From Antonospora locustae (lineage: Eukaryota > Microsporidia), in contig CM017452.1 in assembly GCA_007674295.1 (NCBI GenBank), positions 124,001 through 188,000 on the forward strand: 64,000 nt of DNA, read 5' to 3'. A model generated the notes under the pieces. The model saw only the letters and a list, made by a program, of their open reading frames with translations. It was not told where the DNA came from and ran no database searches. Position 1 is the stretch's first letter. Each line of letters begins with the position of its first letter. Positions 27,143 through 36,412 of the stretch are shown here, piece by piece. The position numbers and the translations under genes were made by a program.

Positions 27143-28300
27143 TCAAATATTTCCAGCAACATAGTCCTTTACAATCTTTTTGAAAAGTTGTCCGCAGTCA
27201 ACACCCCCTGAGTTCCAAATGCTTTCAACATCAATCTTGCTCTTTACTGCATACTTTTTTTTCAAAACATCCTCACCAATGTGAGCTATCAGTCTCTGAA
27301 AAAACTTCGTGTAGTCAACCATTCTGTCTACGTTTAGCACGCCGTTAATTATCAGGTCAAATTTGCCGTGTCTAGGAAAAACTATACCAGGACAATCAAT
27401 TAGTATCATGTCACTGGTCACAATGCTCTGCAGGTGTTTTGTTTTTCCTGGTGTCTGGCTTGTCTGCACCTTTTTTGTATTCAAAATTGCGTTTATAGTC
27501 GAGCTTTTTCCGACGTTCGGATATCCAACAAACGCCACCTTTGCACCCTTGAACTTATCTAGAAAGACTCTAAGTTTATGTCTTGCGTTCACAGATGAGT
27601 AAAAAACATGTTCATATTTTTTCAAGATTTCGGTGTCATGTTCATGCTTTTCTATTTGTGCATTTGATATAACTCTATAGCGTGACAAGCCTGAAATACC
27701 TTCTTTCATCATGTTATCCGCACATATTGGAATCTCTGTGCCCTTCAGCACCAAGTCACTTTTATTTAGGAGTAACACATGTTTTTTTTCTGGATACATG
27801 TCAACTAAGTCTTTTACGAAGAAAAACTCAGGGTTTCTGGCATCAAGCACTTGTGCTATCACGTCACTTCTCTCGCAGGTCAGCCAGAGCTGTCTCCATG
27901 TCTCTAAGTTGCGCTCATATGGAAACGGTTTCTGCCTTAACTGCCAATAACTAAATATCTTCTGCTCGTAAATCTTATAAAGAGGCCCAGTAACCATATT
28001 AAATGGAATTCTTGGTGGAATACATCTGGAAAAATCCAGAAGTATTGCATTACACTCTTTCTTGTCCAGAGAATCGCATTCAACAGCCTTTTCTGGATTC
28101 ATTTTGCTATCTGTTGTGTGCTTCTGCTCTCTGCTTTTGGAATGTCTCGTGTCTTGCTTTAATGCACAGTCCGTGCTCTTATTCACATTCTGCATCTGAA
28201 GCAAAGCTAGGTTGCTATGTTCTACAACTGAGTTTTTGTTCGTTCTCGGCTTACTTACAAACTTGTTTTTTATAAGCGAGCGACCAAGCCGGACTTTCAT
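27143..28300 (-). CDS. LSG1: Circularly permuted GTPase LSG1, 60S maturation
   Basis: The 385-residue product has G motifs in permuted order. VLDARNPEFFF is followed by G4 LNKSD, then G1 GYPNVGKSSTINAIL, G2 QTSQTPGKTKH and G3 IDCPGIVFP. Upstream, PFPYERNLETWRQLWLTCERSDV matches the LSG1 signature (ERNL-WRQLW-ERSD). LSG1 acts in the cytoplasm to release NMD3 from pre-60S subunits. Yeast LSG1 is about 640 residues, so N- and C-terminal extensions are reduced. The start ATG has CCC six bases upstream. Confidence 0.87.
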   Translation of the reverse strand: MKVRLGRSLIKNKFVSKPRTNKNSVVEHSNLALLQMQNVNKSTDCALKQDTRHSKSREQKHTTDSKMNPEKAVECDSLDKKECNAILLDFSRCIPPRIPFNMVTGPLYKIYEQKIFSYWQLRQKPFPYERNLETWRQLWLTCERSDVIAQVLDARNPEFFFVKDLVDMYPEKKHVLLLNKSDLVLKGTEIPICADNMMKEGISGLSRYRVISNAQIEKHEHDTEILKKYEHVFYSSVNARHKLRVFLDKFKGAKVAFVGYPNVGKSSTINAILNTKKVQTSQTPGKTKHLQSIVTSDMILIDCPGIVFPRHGKFDLIINGVLNVDRMVDYTKFFQRLIAHIGEDVLKKKYAVKSKIDVESIWNSGGVDCGQLFKKIVKDYVAGNI

Positions 28301-28525
28301 CTTGAGGGCTAGTGTCTATGGAAAATACAAGCTATTCCAGAGAGCAACAAATGTATCTACAGGTGTTGAGCACAAAAGCTCCTTTGCAAGTGAGTTACAG
28401 TGCAGTATCTGCACCCGGACAACACAACATACGGCTTATGCAGCTGCACCTTTGAACACGTCTTGCATTCCATATCAAGAAATGATCATCCCTGAAAGCC
28501 ATCTATACTGTAAGCACTGTCTGGA

Positions 28526-28765
28526 ATGTATCTTGGAAAAAACTATCGAATGGTGCTTACTAATGGCAGAGTTCTCGAAGGAAGGTTGATTTTAGTTGAC
28601 AGAACACTCAAGTTGTGCTTTGAAAATTGTAGAGAAGTATTTAGCACTGTATTTTGGAAACCCTGCGTGAATGATGAATGCAGGTTCTGCCAAAACAAAA
28701 CCAAGTTTTGGGACGTGGTGTGTGTTCAAATGGATATGATCGATCACATCGACTTTCATCAATGA
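28526..28765 (+). CDS. Sm-like small protein, NAA38/LSMD1-like
   Basis: This 79-residue protein opens with a clear Sm1 pattern, YLGKNYRMVLTNGRVLEGRLILVDRTLKL, and closes with an Sm2-like strand VVCVQMDMIDHIDF. The single-copy, non-canonical features (TNGRVLEGR, VDRTLKL) recall NAA38/MAK31, the Sm-like auxiliary subunit of N-terminal acetyltransferase C. Between the motifs is an insert with CVNDECRFC, a possible metal knuckle not usual in Sm proteins. CCC lies about 38 bases upstream, further than normal, so the start is somewhat uncertain. Confidence 0.55.
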   Translation: MYLGKNYRMVLTNGRVLEGRLILVDRTLKLCFENCREVFSTVFWKPCVNDECRFCQNKTKFWDVVCVQMDMIDHIDFHQ

Positions 28766-28893
28766 TACATAGCATGCAGGGTGAGAGCTGCCTTGTGCAA
28801 CTTCATAGTGCCCACTACAATGCTGCACTTTACTTTGAGTCTCTGGTGTAAAGTTCATTTAAATAAAGGCTGTTCTAGCCCATAAAAATATAG

Positions 28894-30078
28894 ATGGTTA
28901 AGGGAAAACAACCGGCGCAATCCGCTCTGGACGATTTCACCAATTTGCTGCTGTCCTTTAACTCATCCAACAAAATACAGCTAAATGTTATCAACATAAT
29001 CTCCGAAACAATGTGCAGCAGAGCTGATGAAATAGCGTCTTTGATAATGAAGACATACGAGCAGAATGAAGAGCTAGGCACTGTCATAGATCAGCTAAGT
29101 CTGCGAAACAGCCTGTACAGGCAGCTTTTTGAAAAGTATGCAGGCCAGAAAGTGCAAGGAGAAAAAGGAGACAGCGGCTTCGTACTTGAAAGGCAGGATT
29201 TGTATCGCGGCAGAGAAAAAAATGGCGAGGCGGTAGAGTCAGAAATGTACAAGCAGAGCTTTACAAGGACTCAGGGAGGCAATGTCAATGAAAATGACGT
29301 ACTCTTGTCCTGTGGAAAGCAGCTCAGAAAGAGAAAGAACACAAGACGTAGGCCAGGAAACATTGCAGAGAGTGGAACAAAAAAACGAAGCGTGAGAGCA
29401 AGCGGTGTAAAGACAGATGATGCAGTTGATACCCAAATGTTAGGAAGAACTGTGCATGTAGAAGAGAAAAGGCCTCTCAGAGAGTCCAATATGGGAGATC
29501 ATGAAATGTGTTCCAATGATACCAAATTTGCAGATAGGATCTCTGTGCAGATATGCACGAATGGCACCAAAATGTACAATGAAAGTTTAGTGTACGATGA
29601 AGTTGGCCGGAAAAAGGTAAAAACAACTGCAAGCAGTCTTTTAGATGAAATTGAATTACTTGTAACGAGAGGTTCGGAAGTGAGAAATGCAGCACAAACA
29701 ATAAATACACAATTGCTTGATGAAACTCTGTTTAAAACCATCCAGTGTAAAATATGTGGTCTGAGATACTCTCCAGATGAAAAAGAGATTCTTTCCTTGC
29801 ATCTGGCGGACCATCAGAGGCGAATAAGAGCAAGCGAAGCAAAGGCTGTCGTCAGTAGAGACTATATGTGCAGAAAGACCGAATGGCTTGTCAACAAGTT
29901 GAATCTTCCATCAATTAGTGCAGATAGAAAGGCAATCACGTGTAACAAGCCGCAGACTTGTAAAATATGCAGAAATAAAATATCTCTAAGCTGGTGCGAC
30001 GACAGTGAGCAGTGGATACTCGAAGATGCAGTAGTGATTGGAGGAAGCCAGTACTGCCATAGAAAATGTGTTGAATAG
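28894..30078 (+). CDS. PCF11-like mRNA 3'-end processing factor
   Basis: This 394-residue protein begins (about 10-50) with LDDFTNLLLSFN...NVINIISETM...IASLIMKTYEQ, resembling the first helices of a CTD-interacting domain; the rest of that domain is not obvious. The middle is low-complexity and charged. The C-terminal ~110 residues hold two zinc modules as in PCF11: CKICGLRY...HLADHQ, then RKTEWL, then CKICRNKISLSWCDDSEQWILEDAV...YCHRKC. PCF11 links RNA polymerase II to cleavage and polyadenylation. The assignment rests on domain order. CCC lies 13-15 bases upstream. Confidence 0.65.
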   Translation: MVKGKQPAQSALDDFTNLLLSFNSSNKIQLNVINIISETMCSRADEIASLIMKTYEQNEELGTVIDQLSLRNSLYRQLFEKYAGQKVQGEKGDSGFVLERQDLYRGREKNGEAVESEMYKQSFTRTQGGNVNENDVLLSCGKQLRKRKNTRRRPGNIAESGTKKRSVRASGVKTDDAVDTQMLGRTVHVEEKRPLRESNMGDHEMCSNDTKFADRISVQICTNGTKMYNESLVYDEVGRKKVKTTASSLLDEIELLVTRGSEVRNAAQTINTQLLDETLFKTIQCKICGLRYSPDEKEILSLHLADHQRRIRASEAKAVVSRDYMCRKTEWLVNKLNLPSISADRKAITCNKPQTCKICRNKISLSWCDDSEQWILEDAVVIGGSQYCHRKCVE

Positions 30079-30326
30079 CAAGATGGCCATGAGTAGATTT
30101 ACACTCTCTACAGTGGGCACTAAATGGTGTTTATTCTGGCACACAGAATGATGTTAAAATTTACAGCTTCATCTCAAATAAGTGCATTTAGATACTAATT
30201 CACGAAGAAGATTTACTGCAACTAGGTGCACATGCATCACGGGTAAAGTTTGTGAGACAAATTGAGGTTGCTAGCCCAAGACTTGTTTCTAGAGGCCCTT
30301 AAAAATTTGAGATTTATCAACCCATC

Positions 30327-30761
30327 ATGGCTGATCAGTTGAGAAACATGCCTAAGGCAACAAGGATTGGTGGAAAGGGATCAATACGTAGAAAGATTAA
30401 GAGTAGCAAGTTGGAACAGGCGCCTCCAAACATTGGCATTGCTCTAAAAAGCTTCAAAAGACAGATATCCAATGTTGGCGATGTTGAAGGCTTTACTCTT
30501 GACTACGAAGACGAGATACAAGTCTTTCTAAAGCCAGAATTAAAGGTCATCATGGCGGATAAGAAAACCCCTGTAGCATATGTTGTCACAGGAAAAAGCA
30601 GAATGGTAAATATAAAAAAACAAGTAACAGATGAGAAGTGTGATGATGTGAATAAAAGTATCGTAAAACAGGATGATATTCCAAATAAGGAGGCGCCCTT
30701 CGAAGACCACAGGGAAGTGGCTGCAGAACACGAGGTGCCAGAGATAGAAGATATTGACTAA
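30327..30761 (+). CDS. EGD1: Nascent polypeptide-associated complex beta subunit (BTF3/EGD1)
   Basis: The 144-residue product carries the ribosome-binding GGKGSIRRK motif near residue 15, characteristic of NAC-beta (family RRK-X-K-K). A NAC domain of beta strands and an acidic C-terminal tail follow. NAC-beta pairs with NAC-alpha at the ribosomal tunnel exit. The NAC core is diverged, but the N-terminal motif and domain spacing are clear. AAAAATTT lies at 30301-30308 and CCC at 30321-30323, before the ATG. Confidence 0.85.
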   Translation: MADQLRNMPKATRIGGKGSIRRKIKSSKLEQAPPNIGIALKSFKRQISNVGDVEGFTLDYEDEIQVFLKPELKVIMADKKTPVAYVVTGKSRMVNIKKQVTDEKCDDVNKSIVKQDDIPNKEAPFEDHREVAAEHEVPEIEDID

Positions 30762-31225
30762 ATATAAAATAGAACGTTTATTACTTACGTGCACTTGAAT
30801 GTTAAATAGAAAGCTAATAAATGTACTTTTTGTTGCCGCTGATCTATTTGTACTAAGAATAAAGCACATGCAATGTATAAGGTAAGACTGGATAATACGG
30901 CTGCTTCATCTTGCGAGAAGCCATTGACCAAACATAGCATGATGGCCTGGTCTGTATTTTTACTGTTTAGCGAAAGGATTTGTTTGAATCATACTTGCAC
31001 AAAGATATGTTTTTATCACTTTTTACGATCAGAATAGTAGCATGTCTTGCTTACTTACAGCAGTAACTATGGCAGTGGTATTTAGCAACTGCATAAGATA
31101 ATAACTGGCTGAATGATAGTATTGTGTTCTAGAGTCAGAGTCGATTCAAGGTATAGAAACAACAAACCTGAGTACGCAAAAGAAATCTTGCTTTAAACAG
31201 TGCATAACTGGCACTTATTTATTTT
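30762..31225. other. Intergenic, convergent spacer
   Basis: It lies between NAC-beta (+) and Ran (-). AT-rich; no ATG frame of note and no RNA signature. Confidence 0.5.
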
Positions 31226-31891
31226 TTATAAAAACTCCTCATCAGGAAGATCAATGTCGCGTGCGTTCTGAAGCTCTACCATGATTCTGTTGGACTCTTC
31301 AATAGACTTGATGTCTATAGGAATATCAGCAGGCTTGAGATTGAGATTTGACACGAATGTTAAGTTATCTATTCCAGTTAGCTTTCTTGCCAGAGCAAGG
31401 AATGGAAGCTCAAAGTTATAGTTGGTTTTTGCGCTTATCTCAACATACATGGTGATGCCACTTTTCAAAGACCTTGCTATGAACTGCTCTTTCACTTTTC
31501 TATTGCTACAATCAACTTTGTTTCCACACAGAACTATTGGAATATGCTTATCACCACAGCAAACCGCCTGTATTCTCCTCAGCCAATTTGGAACATTGAC
31601 AAATGTCACCTTGGATGTAACGTCAAAAAATATCATCGCTGCATCTGAGTTGATGTAGTATGCGTCGCTTAGCATTGATTTCAACTCCTGCCCAGCAGTA
31701 TCCCAGACATCAAACTCCAATTGAAACCCGTAGTTCGTGTTGAAGTTTATTTGATAGACTCGGGCTCCACATGTGGCCACGTAGTCCTTGATAAACACAC
31801 CCTCCAGTATTCTATGAATGTATGTTGTCTTTCCAGTACCACCGTCTCCCACCAAAACAACTTTGAACTTTGTTCTTCTGTCTGCCACCAT
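31226..31891 (-). CDS. GSP1: Ran GTPase
   Basis: The 221-residue small GTPase has the P-loop GDGGTGKTT, an effector segment KDYVATCGARVY, VWDTAGQE, CGNKVD and EISAKTNYNFELPFLALARKLTG. Together these are diagnostic of Ran. The acidic C terminus ends LPDEEFL, like the Ran DEDDDL tail. Ran drives nuclear import and export. Switch II (DTAGQELKSMLSDAYY) differs from the usual KFGGLRDGYY. Upstream on this strand is a TTTTACCC element (31900-31915). Confidence 0.94.
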   Translation of the reverse strand: MVADRRTKFKVVLVGDGGTGKTTYIHRILEGVFIKDYVATCGARVYQINFNTNYGFQLEFDVWDTAGQELKSMLSDAYYINSDAAMIFFDVTSKVTFVNVPNWLRRIQAVCCGDKHIPIVLCGNKVDCSNRKVKEQFIARSLKSGITMYVEISAKTNYNFELPFLALARKLTGIDNLTFVSNLNLKPADIPIDIKSIEESNRIMVELQNARDIDLPDEEFL

Positions 31892-31899
31892 ATTTGTGT

Positions 31900-31915
31900 G
31901 GGTAAAATTTTTTTA
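31900..31915 (-). promoter_or_regulatory. AAATTTTACCC element of Ran
   Basis: Read on the minus strand the bases are a run of A, then TTTT, A and CCC, ending about 9 bases before the Ran ATG. This is the same composite found before eL32 and uL13. Confidence 0.5.
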
Positions 31916-32057
31916 TCTTTTTAATATAGCCATCTGCAGCAATCTTCTCAAGCCAGAAAGCATTGCGTAGACGAACGATAGTAGATTGGAGGTATATAAA
32001 AGTTTTTCATTTCTTCTTCGTACGGATGTCATGTACATAAAATGCACAGTGCCTAAT

Positions 32058-33788
32058 TCAACACTCTTTTCGAAACAAGTATGCGAATATTGCATCCGTG
32101 GATTTTGCTTTTTTATCGAGCACAGCTTCCTTGTAGTTTTTTGAGACAAAGCACTGGTTGAAGTCGTCACCGTCAGTGATCCTTGCTCCCCCATTTGAAA
32201 GTACGCGCTTGTAGCTTTCCAATCGCGAATCCTCGCAGTACAATTTTACAACCCATTTGTAGAATGCTGGCCTTCCTGTCTCCATGACATGTTTTCTCCA
32301 TTTTGCTACAGATTCAATTATCCTTGCGTCTGTGTCTGAGACATCTTCGCCTGCAGCCCACTCATACCTTTCAAAATTGAAGCCAGGAGAGTTGTCAAAG
32401 TTGTCTATGAAGTCTATTTTGAGTATCCATGCTCCATTTGCAAGTGCAGATAGAAACTTCTCCGACGTGTTCACCTTGCCCATAATAAGGTGCGTGCATT
32501 TTTCGTATGTTTCGCAGTCAAAGTACTTCAGTTTGTATCTCTCGCACAACTCAATTGCCTTTGCTTTGAAGTGCGCAGGAAGCCCTGTGAATTGAAACAC
32601 CATTTCTCTTGTGTTGCACAGATACGTTACTCTGGATTTGCCTTTTGACCGCTTGAGAAGATTAGACATCGGCGTCCTTGTTGCATACTTATCATCTCTC
32701 ACGGGACGCAGCGCATGAAGACACTGGTCTACCCAATCTGATGTCACAACTCTTCTTTGCTTTATGTTTTTTTCCATATCACCTTTGTTCTTGGTAATAA
32801 GGTAATTGCAGTAGAAGTCTAGTTTGGGTCTTACTCTTGCACCCATAGCTTGGAGCTTGTTTGTAATTATTTGTTTATTCTCAGCAAGCTCGTTTGATAC
32901 GTAGCATATGCAGTTTTCCAGAACAGGGACTCTGGATGTTCTTTTAATCTCGTAGAAGTCAGGAACCAGAAAAGACATTGCCTCCACACAATCAAAAACA
33001 AGCTGATAGAAGTATACCTTGCCTTTGTAGTCTCCAGCTCTGTCACTTATTATAAAATCCACGTTTGACTCTGCAATCGAGACTCTTGTTCCATCGTGGT
33101 CTAGTATGCACCTCTTCAGCCTGTTGAAGAGCCTTAGCGGCAGCCCCGGGTCAATCAGAAACACCTTGCCAGAAAAGACGCCCTCATCTACCCTGTGCTG
33201 TGCATTCATTTTGAAATTACCTAGAAAAAGCGATAGGTCGTTTTTGAACACGTCTTTCGGGCTTATAACGGGGATTCCGTATTGTCTGCAGAACTCTGCC
33301 TTTTCGTTTTCTGTATCCTCACATATCAGAAAGTCTGTTGTTCTACACACATCTTCTGAATACGTAGCACCCTGTATGATGTAGTAGTTTTTGAAGATGT
33401 CGTTACTTATGCCCGACGTCGAAAAAACTGTATTCTCAAAAAGCTGTATTTTTGATGTGTTCTGTCTTCTATCATAGAGCCAGCCAATTCTAATAATTGG
33501 AATGTGCCACTTGACAGCCTGAATGTACTTTGGCGTGAATATGCATCTATATGTGAGAAGGTAGTTGGTTGACGAGGAGAGCTTGTCTTGAATCACAATG
33601 TGTTCTGGAATTAAGGACTTTATAAGTTCTATCTCTGTCTGTGTTATTCCTGTTGTCGTCACTACTATTCTCTGCGCCTGTGTGTTACATATCTCAAGTG
33701 ACTGTGTGAGCATCCACGGCTGTTTTTCAAATGAAATTTGTATGCAGCATTTTCTAGTACAAGGAGATGCAATTGTGTTGCAAGACAT
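32058..33788 (-). CDS. Multi-BRCT protein, RTT107/BRC1-like
   Basis: The 576-residue protein appears to be built of about six BRCT-like units. Weak N-terminal ones include TNYLLTYRC...KWHIPIIRIGWLYDRR and TDFLICED...GIPVISP. The middle has NYLITKNKGD...RRVVTSDWVDQCL. The C-terminal unit shows CTHLIMGKVNTSEKFLSALANGAWILKIDFIDN, followed by a last unit. The C-terminal pair resembles RTT107/BRC1/PTIP, which bind phosphorylated H2A at damaged DNA. TopBP1/DPB11 is an alternative. Confidence 0.7.
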   Translation of the reverse strand: MSCNTIASPCTRKCCIQISFEKQPWMLTQSLEICNTQAQRIVVTTTGITQTEIELIKSLIPEHIVIQDKLSSSTNYLLTYRCIFTPKYIQAVKWHIPIIRIGWLYDRRQNTSKIQLFENTVFSTSGISNDIFKNYYIIQGATYSEDVCRTTDFLICEDTENEKAEFCRQYGIPVISPKDVFKNDLSLFLGNFKMNAQHRVDEGVFSGKVFLIDPGLPLRLFNRLKRCILDHDGTRVSIAESNVDFIISDRAGDYKGKVYFYQLVFDCVEAMSFLVPDFYEIKRTSRVPVLENCICYVSNELAENKQIITNKLQAMGARVRPKLDFYCNYLITKNKGDMEKNIKQRRVVTSDWVDQCLHALRPVRDDKYATRTPMSNLLKRSKGKSRVTYLCNTREMVFQFTGLPAHFKAKAIELCERYKLKYFDCETYEKCTHLIMGKVNTSEKFLSALANGAWILKIDFIDNFDNSPGFNFERYEWAAGEDVSDTDARIIESVAKWRKHVMETGRPAFYKWVVKLYCEDSRLESYKRVLSNGGARITDGDDFNQCFVSKNYKEAVLDKKAKSTDAIFAYLFRKEC

Positions 33789-34003
33789 TAAAGATAGACA
33801 GTAGAACGCTGCTACCTTCTCTCAATAACACAAGAAGACTATTCTGACTTTAGGCACTTTGCATAACCATATGTGAGTGCTACAGGAGTGCCTTCAAATC
33901 ATGAGAATGGTCTTTCTGAGTACAAGGTGCACGGGTTATGACACGTTCTGCGTTCTGTCAACACGCAGACATATTGTATTATTTCCTTTTTTTGACGGCG
34001 TGT

Positions 34004-34075
34004 AGCACTGTGGCGCAGTGGAAGCGTGATGGGCTCATAACCCATAGGTCCGAGGATCGAAACCTCGTGGTGCTA
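34004..34075 (+). tRNA. Initiator tRNA-Met (CAU)
   Basis: A complete 72-nt cloverleaf folds. The acceptor is AGCACTG/TGGTGCT with two wobble pairs, and the discriminator is A. The D arm is GCGC/GCGT. The anticodon arm is ATGGG-CTCATAA-CCCAT, and the T arm is CGAGG-ATCGAAA-CCTCG. The A1-U72 pair, three G-C pairs closing the anticodon loop, and A54/A60 in the T loop are eukaryotic initiator features. T5 runs follow at once, fitting a Pol III terminator. No intron. Confidence 0.96.
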
Positions 34076-34173
34076 TTTTTGATTTTTGACTTTCAGAAGC
34101 CCTGTGGCGATGAAGCCAACATGCTGAGCACTGCTGCCAGGCACAAATCAGAGCCGCTATGTTGCAATAAGCA

Positions 34174-35307
34174 TTAAGCGACATCTTTCGAGTCGCTTTC
34201 CAAAAGACGGGCCAGCCTGAAAAGCATGTCCATATCATGCAGCGTTCTCTTTCTGCATGGTAGGCTTTGTAGAAAAAGAAGGATATCCTCAAAGCTGCTG
34301 CACAGAATGACACTCCTGTCTGAAATAAGCAGGGCTGCACCAAAAAAGACTGCATATCTGTTTGGGTCGCCATGTGCAAATATGGTGTCAAGGAGTAGAT
34401 ACACATTTTCAATGTCGAATTCCCTCACAAAGAAGCAGTTAAACCATCTGAAAGCATACATGTGTGTTTTGATGCCCGCACTCTTAAGTTTTCCGAAAAG
34501 CTCTGGGTCTGCCTTCGCAACGGCTTTTTCCAAGTTTGAGATGCTGCAGCGTATTCCTGGTTGTCCTTCAATGAAATTTGCTTGTACAATATCGATGAAC
34601 TTTGAAAATGCATAAAACGCGCTGCTTTCTGCAGTGTCAGCATCTTCCATGCAAAATAACCGTATAAACGGAGATAATATGTCTGCCATTCCCTGCACAT
34701 AGCCTATTGCAGGGCGTCGGATTGCAAAAACAGTTAAAATGTTCTGAAACAAAAAAGAAATGTCGGTCTGTAAAAATGTTCTCTGTGTGCACGACAGCCT
34801 TCTAATATCAATATCTATCTGGTGGCGGTGCTTTCTACAAATTCTTAGACTTTTCCTATCTGACAACGCTTCTTTTGTCTTAAAAAGCGGGGACCTTTCT
34901 GCTATACCTGTGTGCTGTACATCGCCTCCACAGCTATTGGTTTTTGTGTACATGTGCTCTGATATTTCTATGCTGCTACTAGATACGTCTGCAGCATCCA
35001 CCCTGAGCATGCTTCTTAAGTACTTTATGTTCTTTGTTTCTACAGATTTCTGCATGTTTTTTACATTCAATCCCAGTGTTCCTAGCAAAACACGCCATGT
35101 AGCTGCTCTGTACCTTGTTGGTATTCCACCATATGACACCTCACGCAGATGATCTATGTCTATGACGTGCGATGCAAATATTTTTTGAAACATACTTTCT
35201 TTTTCATCCATAGTATGGAAGGCTTGTTTTTGTCTGCTACTTGATGCGAAAGGCTCTATCTGCTGCATGTAGTTCAGATAAGATGCTTCTTGTGTGTCTA
35301 AGGGCAT
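34174..35307 (-). CDS. TBC-domain Rab GTPase-activating protein
   Basis: The 377-residue protein contains a TBC domain: SYGGIPTRYRAATWRVLLG near residue 55, the arginine finger in QIDIDIRRL (near 165), and the glutamine finger in RRPAIGYVQGMADILSPF. Further helices FRWFNCFFVREFDIENVYLLLDTIFAHGD follow. It stimulates GTP hydrolysis on a Rab GTPase in membrane traffic. The order resembles GYP1/TBC1D22, a Golgi Rab-GAP. The substrate Rab is not determined. Both catalytic fingers are intact. Confidence 0.87.
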   Translation of the reverse strand: MPLDTQEASYLNYMQQIEPFASSSRQKQAFHTMDEKESMFQKIFASHVIDIDHLREVSYGGIPTRYRAATWRVLLGTLGLNVKNMQKSVETKNIKYLRSMLRVDAADVSSSSIEISEHMYTKTNSCGGDVQHTGIAERSPLFKTKEALSDRKSLRICRKHRHQIDIDIRRLSCTQRTFLQTDISFLFQNILTVFAIRRPAIGYVQGMADILSPFIRLFCMEDADTAESSAFYAFSKFIDIVQANFIEGQPGIRCSISNLEKAVAKADPELFGKLKSAGIKTHMYAFRWFNCFFVREFDIENVYLLLDTIFAHGDPNRYAVFFGAALLISDRSVILCSSFEDILLFLQSLPCRKRTLHDMDMLFRLARLLESDSKDVA

Positions 35308-35483
35308 TTCACCCTAAAGGCAATATACCATGTTAAATAAAGGAGATGCACTTGTAAACCAGCATGCTAGGAGCCGGAAAGAGCTTCGACACGTGTCTGC
35401 AGATGGCGACATATGTGGATTATTTTTGTTGCCAGATGCAGCATTCCTACTTATGCGCAAACAGCTATCTAGTACAAAGCCCC

Positions 35484-36200
35484 ATGAAAAAACTTTGCAT
35501 TGGAAATTGGAAGATGAACTGTAGCAGAGAGACAATAGCAGGCTTTGACGCATCCCGTGCTGATAGATACAACAGGGTCGAGATAGGAATAGCACTACCA
35601 TATGTCTATATTTGTATGGGAAGCAAAAAGTTTGGAAAGCAGATGACATTATGTGCACAGGATTGCAGCCAGTTTGCACAAGGTGCACACACAGGAGAAG
35701 TTGGTGCATATATGTTGCAGGAAATGGGTGTTAAGTATGTAATACTGGGGCATTCTGAGAGACGTCATATTCTTAAGGAACCTGATTCAGTGTTACACAG
35801 TAAGTTGAGATGCTGTCTTGAGGCGAATCTGAACGTGGTGCTTTGCGTTGGCGAGACGTTAGAACATAGGGAAAGTGGAAAAACAATATCTGTTGTAAAA
35901 AGCCAACTGAGTCTCCTAAGTAATTTCAGAGAATGTGAGAAAATAAGCGTAGCATACGAACCGGTGTGGGCAATAGGAACGGGAAAGCATCCGGAGATAA
36001 AAGACGTTGAGACAGTAGTTGAGTGTGCAGAGAAAGCTTTGAAGGAATATGGGCTCAGACCAAGAATTCTCTATGGTGGGAGTGTGAATAAAGCAAATTG
36101 CACAAGCCTTGCCAGAATTAAAGGGTTAGATGGGTTTCTTGTCGGAAATGCATCCCTGACAACTGAACTATTTGACATTGCAGACGTGTTTGAGTATTAG
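35484..36200 (+). CDS. TPI1: Triosephosphate isomerase
   Basis: The 238-residue protein carries all TPI catalytic residues. GNWKMN supplies Asn and Lys near residue 10, GHSER the catalytic His, and YEPVWAIGTG the catalytic Glu and flexible loop. YGGSV binds phosphate, and the usual GGASL is GNASL here. It interconverts dihydroxyacetone phosphate and glyceraldehyde-3-phosphate in glycolysis. The frame extends 40 codons upstream, but the ATG at 35484 follows a CCCC run directly and is where all TPIs start. It is about ten residues shorter than usual, from the region after the first strand. Confidence 0.96.
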   Translation: MKKLCIGNWKMNCSRETIAGFDASRADRYNRVEIGIALPYVYICMGSKKFGKQMTLCAQDCSQFAQGAHTGEVGAYMLQEMGVKYVILGHSERRHILKEPDSVLHSKLRCCLEANLNVVLCVGETLEHRESGKTISVVKSQLSLLSNFRECEKISVAYEPVWAIGTGKHPEIKDVETVVECAEKALKEYGLRPRILYGGSVNKANCTSLARIKGLDGFLVGNASLTTELFDIADVFEY

Positions 36201-36412
36201 CTCACACTCCATTCTTGATAGAAACTGGAAAGTATTTTCCATATGTAAATATAAAAAGGTTTGATATGACATACATTGTCATCTTGGAAATAGGTCTTGT
36301 GCGCAAAACACACCAGATCTATGCTGCAGCACACTAATGTAGTACTAAGATGAGATTATGTGCAATGTGTACAGTGGCATACATGGCAGCTGAAGTCTGA
36401 TGGTTTTATCAC

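Noticed and set aside
35364..35483. 40-codon N-terminal extension of triosephosphate isomerase as a targeting sequence
   Set aside because: The CCCC run and the family start both fall at the inner ATG; the extension overlaps the presumed promoter.
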